Positions 6,340-9,005 of a stretch of DNA of 9,005 bases are shown here, one piece after another. Under the pieces are notes generated by a model that ran no database searches, was not told the DNA's origin, and saw only the letters and a program-made list of their open reading frames with translations. The stretch's first letter is position 1. Each line of letters starts with the position of its first letter. The position numbers and the translations under genes were made by a program. The stretch comes from Pseudomonadota bacterium (GTDB taxonomy: Bacteria; Pseudomonadota; Alphaproteobacteria; Rhizobiales; Xanthobacteraceae), in NCBI GenBank assembly GCA_023392205.1, contig JAEVZN010000491.1:1-9005 (forward strand), read 5' to 3'.

Positions 6340-6365
6340 GCGCTTCGGTCGCCGCATCCTATAGC
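6337..6365 (+). promoter_or_regulatory. Candidate sigma-70 promoter for gtrA-hydrolase pair
   Basis: TTGGCG (6337-6342) and TATAGC (6360-6365) are separated by exactly 17 bp, fitting a housekeeping promoter reading toward the GtrA gene. Transcription would start near 6372, leaving a leader of about 67 nt. Both boxes deviate from consensus, and no start-site data exist. Confidence 0.35.
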
Positions 6366-6377
6366 CTGAGAGACAAA

Positions 6378-6429
6378 TTGCCGCATGAGCGATTATTCAC
6401 AAATCCCCCTGGCGGCAAAGTTTTTTTGA
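6378..6429 (+). promoter_or_regulatory. Leader mini-ORF with overlapping hairpin and T7 tract (possible attenuator)
   Basis: A 14-codon frame, ATG 6385 to TGA 6427-6429, encodes MSDYSQIPLAAKFF and ends 9 nt before the GtrA start. TTGCCGC (6378-6384) can pair with GCGGCAA (6412-6418), and seven Ts (6421-6427) follow two bases later. The last two sense codons are UUU. The loop is 27 nt and the stem only 7 bp, and no good Shine-Dalgarno precedes the ATG, so this is a weak candidate for translation-linked control. Confidence 0.22.
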
Positions 6430-6438
6430 AAGCTGGCA

Positions 6439-6885
6439 ATGGCCCTTCCGCAAGACCCCACAATTCCGCAGCGCATCCGGGCGGCTTTGCGGCGGCAAAG
6501 GATCCTTCTCAAGGCGATGAGCTTCGCCTCGATCGGCGTGGTCAATTCGCTGGTCGATCTCGGGCTGTTCCTGCTCGCCCTGAAATACCTGACCTCGTCG
6601 CTGGTCGTTGCCAATACGCTGTCCTGGGCGGTCGCGGTCTCAGGCTCCTATGTGATGAATTCCTTCATCACCTTCGCCGCCGAGTCGGGCCGCAGGCTGA
6701 GCGGCCGGTCCTATCTCACCTTTGTGGCGAGCCAGGTTCTCGGCCTGCTGGCCAGCACGGTGGCGCTCATCGCCGCCGCGCAGGTGCTGCCGGTGCTCTA
6801 TGCCAAGCTCGTGGCCATCGGCGTGGCGTTCGTGGTCAATTTTTCCATGTCGCATTTCGTGGTGTTCCGAAAGCCGAGGGCCTAG
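6439..6885 (+). CDS. GtrA family membrane protein (putative lipid-linked sugar flippase)
   Basis: This 148-residue protein matches GtrA length and has four predicted transmembrane helices (about 27-48, 55-78, 92-115, 122-142) after a basic cytosolic N terminus. Family features seen are the G-V-V-N-S-L-V-D-L-G-L-F start of helix 1, Y-V-M-N-S-F-I-T-F at 71-79 and V-N-F-S-M-S-H-F-V-V-F-R at 133-144. GtrA of serotype-conversion loci is proposed to flip undecaprenyl-phosphate-sugar from the cytosolic to the periplasmic leaflet, after GtrB makes it. Here a GtrB-like gene starts 141 bp away on the opposite strand, supporting the same partnership. No GtrC-like periplasmic transferase is in the window. 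The hydrolase begins 3 bp after its TAG, so the two are probably one transcript. The Shine-Dalgarno before ATG 6439 is poor; a TGA at 6427 closes the frame upstream. Confidence 0.88.
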   Translation: MALPQDPTIPQRIRAALRRQRILLKAMSFASIGVVNSLVDLGLFLLALKYLTSSLVVANTLSWAVAVSGSYVMNSFITFAAESGRRLSGRSYLTFVASQVLGLLASTVALIAAAQVLPVLYAKLVAIGVAFVVNFSMSHFVVFRKPRA

Positions 6886-6888
6886 CGC

Positions 6889-8628
6889 ATGTCGATCGCA
6901 GGCACCGGCCCCGGCGAGCGTCAACTCAACGGTCCGCAGACCACGGGGCGGACGTATCGCAATCTCTCCGGGCCGCTTTATGCCATGGCGCGCGACAACA
7001 ACGCCGCCGTCCCGATGCGTGACGGCGTCGCGTTGATGGCCGACGTGCATCGTCCGGCCGAACCCGGCCGCTATCCGGTGCTGATCGCAGCGTCACCCTA
7101 TCCGCGGCAAATTCAGGATCTCGGCGCGCCGATGGGCTTCATCGAAGCCGGCGCCAGCGATTTCTTCGTGCCGCGTGGCTATGTGCATGTGATCGCCAAT
7201 CTGCGCGGCACCGGTGGCTCCGGAGGGACGTTCGGCTTTTTCGACGCGCAGGAACGTCGCGACATGCACGACCTCGTCGAATGGGCGGCAGCGCAGCCAT
7301 GGTCGGACGGCAATGTCGGCATGATCGGCATCAGCTATTTCGCGATGACGCAGCTTGAGGCTGCGGTCGAACGTCCGCCGCATCTCAAGGCGATCTTTCC
7401 CGTTGCGGTCACCGCCGATCTTTATGAAGCCGCCATTCATCACGGCTTGTTTTCGAGTTCATTCGTAACGCCGTTCCTGGCCATGGTCGGTATGACGTCG
7501 AAGCTCTCCGATTCATTCCTGCGCGGCGGTCTGATCGGGGCCGCGCGCAATGTGCTGCATCTTCCGGCCGTGCACCGGAAGTTCGCCATCATGAACGGCG
7601 AGGCGTCCATCACCGCGCTCCGGCTCCTGATGAAGCTGCATCACGACCCGCATCCGTGGGATGACATCTGGCGCATTATCGCGGTCGAACGGCCCTTGCG
7701 CGATTCGTGGTGGGAGGAGCGCAATCTGCTGCCGCTCCTGCATCGGGTCGAAGTGCCGGTCTATCTCGGTTGCGACTGGGAGAACGTGCCGCTGCATCTG
7801 CCGTCGACCTTTCAGGCCTTCAATGCGCTGACCAGCAGCAAACATGTGCGCGTCGCGATGCTCGGCGATTACGGCCTGACCTGGCCGTGGGAAAGCCTGC
7901 ATGTGGAGGCGCTGGCCTGGTTCGATCACTGGCTGAAGGGGAAGGACACCGGCATCCTCGATGGCCAGCGCATTCGTTACGTCCTGCCGGGCGCGGACGG
8001 TTTCCGTGAAGCCGATTCCTGGCCCGTTCCGGGTCTGGCATACCGGGACTATGCGCTCCGCGCCGATGGTGGAATGGCCACCGACGAAGGTCCCGCCGGA
8101 AGCCGCGCCATGATGACGCTCGGCGCCGGACTCAATCGCGCTCACGCCAGCGAAACCGATCCGCCTGCCATGTTGATCTGGACCAGCGCGCCGCTCGAGC
8201 GTGTCCTCGACATGGTCGGGCCGGTCGAGCTTGTGCTGGACGCTGTGGCGACAGCCGTCGACACCGCTTTTATCGCGACCCTGCAGGATGTCGATCCGTC
8301 CGGGAGCGCAACGGACATTACCGCTGGCTATCTGCGCGCAAGCTTGCGCGAAGTGGATGAGGCGGCAAGCAAGCCCGGTACGCCGGTTTTGCCGTGCCGC
8401 AGCTTTGAAGCGTTGCCGGTCGGGCAGGTGGTTCGCTATCGCATCCCCATGGTGGACAATGCCCGGCGGTTCAAGGCGGGTCATTGCATCCGGCTTGTCC
8501 TCACCGGGGACGACCAGAATCCGGACGCGCCGTCCATCATGGGTTTCCGCCACGCCTCCGTCGGAACAAGCTGCCTGTCGACGATCATGTCGTCGTCACG
8601 GCTGCTGCTACCGATTTTGAACGGATAA
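6889..8628 (+). CDS. CocE/NonD family alpha/beta hydrolase (peptidase S15-like)
   Basis: This is a 579-residue protein with the two-part layout of CocE/X-Pro dipeptidyl-peptidase-like hydrolases. The catalytic domain begins V-P-M-R-D-G-V-A-L-M-A-D-V-H-R-P (41-56). N-L-R-G-T-G-G-S-G-G (104-113) carries the oxyanion region, and G-I-S-Y-F-A (147-152) holds the nucleophile Ser149. F-D-H-W-L-K-G (345-351) closes the domain. A C-terminal jelly-roll domain runs from about 430 and ends near S-R-L-L-L-P (570-575). No signal peptide is seen. Where relatives have the catalytic acid and histidine, this protein reads C-D-W-E-N-V-P-L-H (295-303) and L-G-D-Y-G-L-T-W-P-W (325-334), with no obvious histidine in the second. 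Activity is therefore uncertain. GAGGG (6876-6880) lies 8 nt before ATG 6889; Met33 is a possible later start. It follows GtrA by 3 bp. The family hydrolyses esters or amides; no substrate is assigned. Confidence 0.82.
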   Translation: MSIAGTGPGERQLNGPQTTGRTYRNLSGPLYAMARDNNAAVPMRDGVALMADVHRPAEPGRYPVLIAASPYPRQIQDLGAPMGFIEAGASDFFVPRGYVHVIANLRGTGGSGGTFGFFDAQERRDMHDLVEWAAAQPWSDGNVGMIGISYFAMTQLEAAVERPPHLKAIFPVAVTADLYEAAIHHGLFSSSFVTPFLAMVGMTSKLSDSFLRGGLIGAARNVLHLPAVHRKFAIMNGEASITALRLLMKLHHDPHPWDDIWRIIAVERPLRDSWWEERNLLPLLHRVEVPVYLGCDWENVPLHLPSTFQAFNALTSSKHVRVAMLGDYGLTWPWESLHVEALAWFDHWLKGKDTGILDGQRIRYVLPGADGFREADSWPVPGLAYRDYALRADGGMATDEGPAGSRAMMTLGAGLNRAHASETDPPAMLIWTSAPLERVLDMVGPVELVLDAVATAVDTAFIATLQDVDPSGSATDITAGYLRASLREVDEAASKPGTPVLPCRSFEALPVGQVVRYRIPMVDNARRFKAGHCIRLVLTGDDQNPDAPSIMGFRHASVGTSCLSTIMSSSRLLLPILNG

Positions 8629-8649
8629 CACTAGCATTTGAACACGTAA

Positions 8650-8672
8650 GCGATCCCGCTGACCGGGATCGC
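8650..8672. terminator. Hairpin between convergent hydrolase and methyltransferase genes
   Basis: GCGATCCCG (8650-8658), loop CTGAC, and CGGGATCGC (8664-8672) form a perfect 9-bp stem. It sits in the 51-bp gap between two convergent genes. No long T-run follows on either strand, so it is a probable but not textbook Rho-independent terminator. Confidence 0.6.
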
Positions 8673-8679
8673 CTGCGCG

Positions 8680-9005
8680 TCAATGCCGCGCTTCCACAAT
8701 CAGGTTGAACGCGGTCTGTTTGGCGGTCCTGACCGATCCGAAGCCTGCCGCTTGCAATACGTCCTCGAGCTGACGCGGTCCGGCCTGTGCGCCGAGAACA
8801 TGCGTCCCGTTCTCGGACAGCGCGTGCGCGCAGCACATCGTGGTCGATGCGGCATAGTAAAGCCGCCCGAGCGGATTGATGTTGTCCTCGACGCGGTCGC
8901 CGGCAAACGGCTCGACCAGCATGACGGTCCCGTCGGGCGCGAGTGCCGTCGCGGCATGCGCGGCGGCCGCGACCGGGTGGCCCATGTCATGCAGGCAATC
9001 GAAAA
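8680..9005 (-). CDS. Class I SAM-dependent methyltransferase, C-terminal part (start outside window)
   Basis: The frame is open from the right edge and ends at TGA (complement of 8680-8682). At least 108 residues are seen, starting F-D-C-L-H-D-M-G-H-P, the end of a Rossmann beta-strand 4 region. A-P-D-G-T-V-M-L-V-E-P-F (about 23-34 of the visible part) follows as strand 5. Then come A-G-D-R-V-E-D-N-I-N-P-L-G-R-L-Y-Y-A-A-S-T and a final L-G-A-Q-A-G-P-R-Q-L-E-D-V-L-Q-A-A-G-F. This pattern matches a family of roughly 350-residue methyltransferases with a winged-helix N terminus, as I recall it. The SAM-binding glycine loop lies outside the window. Substrate unknown; small molecules are typical for the family. 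It converges on the hydrolase gene, so it is not part of that operon. Confidence 0.8.
   Translation of the reverse strand, partial: FDCLHDMGHPVAAAAHAATALAPDGTVMLVEPFAGDRVEDNINPLGRLYYAASTTMCCAHALSENGTHVLGAQAGPRQLEDVLQAAGFGSVRTAKQTAFNLIVEARH

Noticed and set aside
6270..7022. Open frame on the + strand (250 codons) over the GT/GtrA gap and GtrA
   Set aside because: It overlaps the start of the glycosyltransferase and all of GtrA in another frame, with no membrane or domain pattern.
7513..8553. Open frame on the - strand (346 codons) opposite the hydrolase
   Set aside because: Basic, His-rich shadow without motifs; the + strand frame has recognisable hydrolase motifs at both ends.

Overview
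The window is GC-rich chromosomal DNA, almost certainly from an alphaproteobacterium of the Rhizobiales. The best clue is the family of 33-bp palindromic intergenic repeats (core GGCCGGGACGACGCCCGGCC) at 281-411, a type I associate with Bradyrhizobium, Rhodopseudomonas, Nitrobacter and Afipia relatives. The assignment rests on these repeats, on base composition and on gene content (a CheZ-like protein, a DUF2076 protein, a YkuD L,D-transpeptidase), not on a marker gene. I see no rRNA, tRNA, CRISPR array, transposase or phage gene. Codon use looks uniform.

Layout from left to right: the tail of an unrecognised + strand gene (1-258); a repeat-bearing gap; a 402-residue MFS transporter (451-1659, +); a convergent CheZ-like phosphatase (1665-2369, -) ending 5 bp from it; a 264-bp divergent intergenic region with an inverted repeat and a CtrA-like half-site; a secreted L,D-transpeptidase (2634-3425, +); a perfect 12-bp bidirectional terminator (3436-3463); and a DUF2076 protein (3499-4293, -). 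Then come a YdjC/ChbG/HpnK-type deacetylase (4358-5206, -) and a GtrB/DPM1-like family 2 glycosyltransferase (5218-6297, -). After a 141-bp divergent gap follow a GtrA-family membrane protein (6439-6885, +) and, 3 bp later, a CocE/NonD-type alpha/beta hydrolase (6889-8628, +). The window ends in the C-terminal part of a SAM-dependent methyltransferase (8680-9005, -). No stretch over 300 bp lacks a gene.

The most coherent functional unit is the divergent block 4358-6885. A polyprenyl-phosphate-type glycosyltransferase is followed 11 bp later by a sugar N-deacetylase, and a GtrA-type putative lipid-linked-sugar flippase starts on the other side of a shared promoter region. This suggests a pathway that loads a sugar on a lipid carrier, N-deacylates it and moves it across the inner membrane to decorate a surface glycan, lipid A or another envelope lipid. 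The hydrolase following GtrA appears to have kept its nucleophile serine but lost the usual acid and histidine of its family, so its role is open. The rest (L,D-transpeptidase, MFS, orphan CheZ) is ordinary chromosomal content. I found no clear sign of a wholly new system; the sugar module and the odd hydrolase are the best leads.
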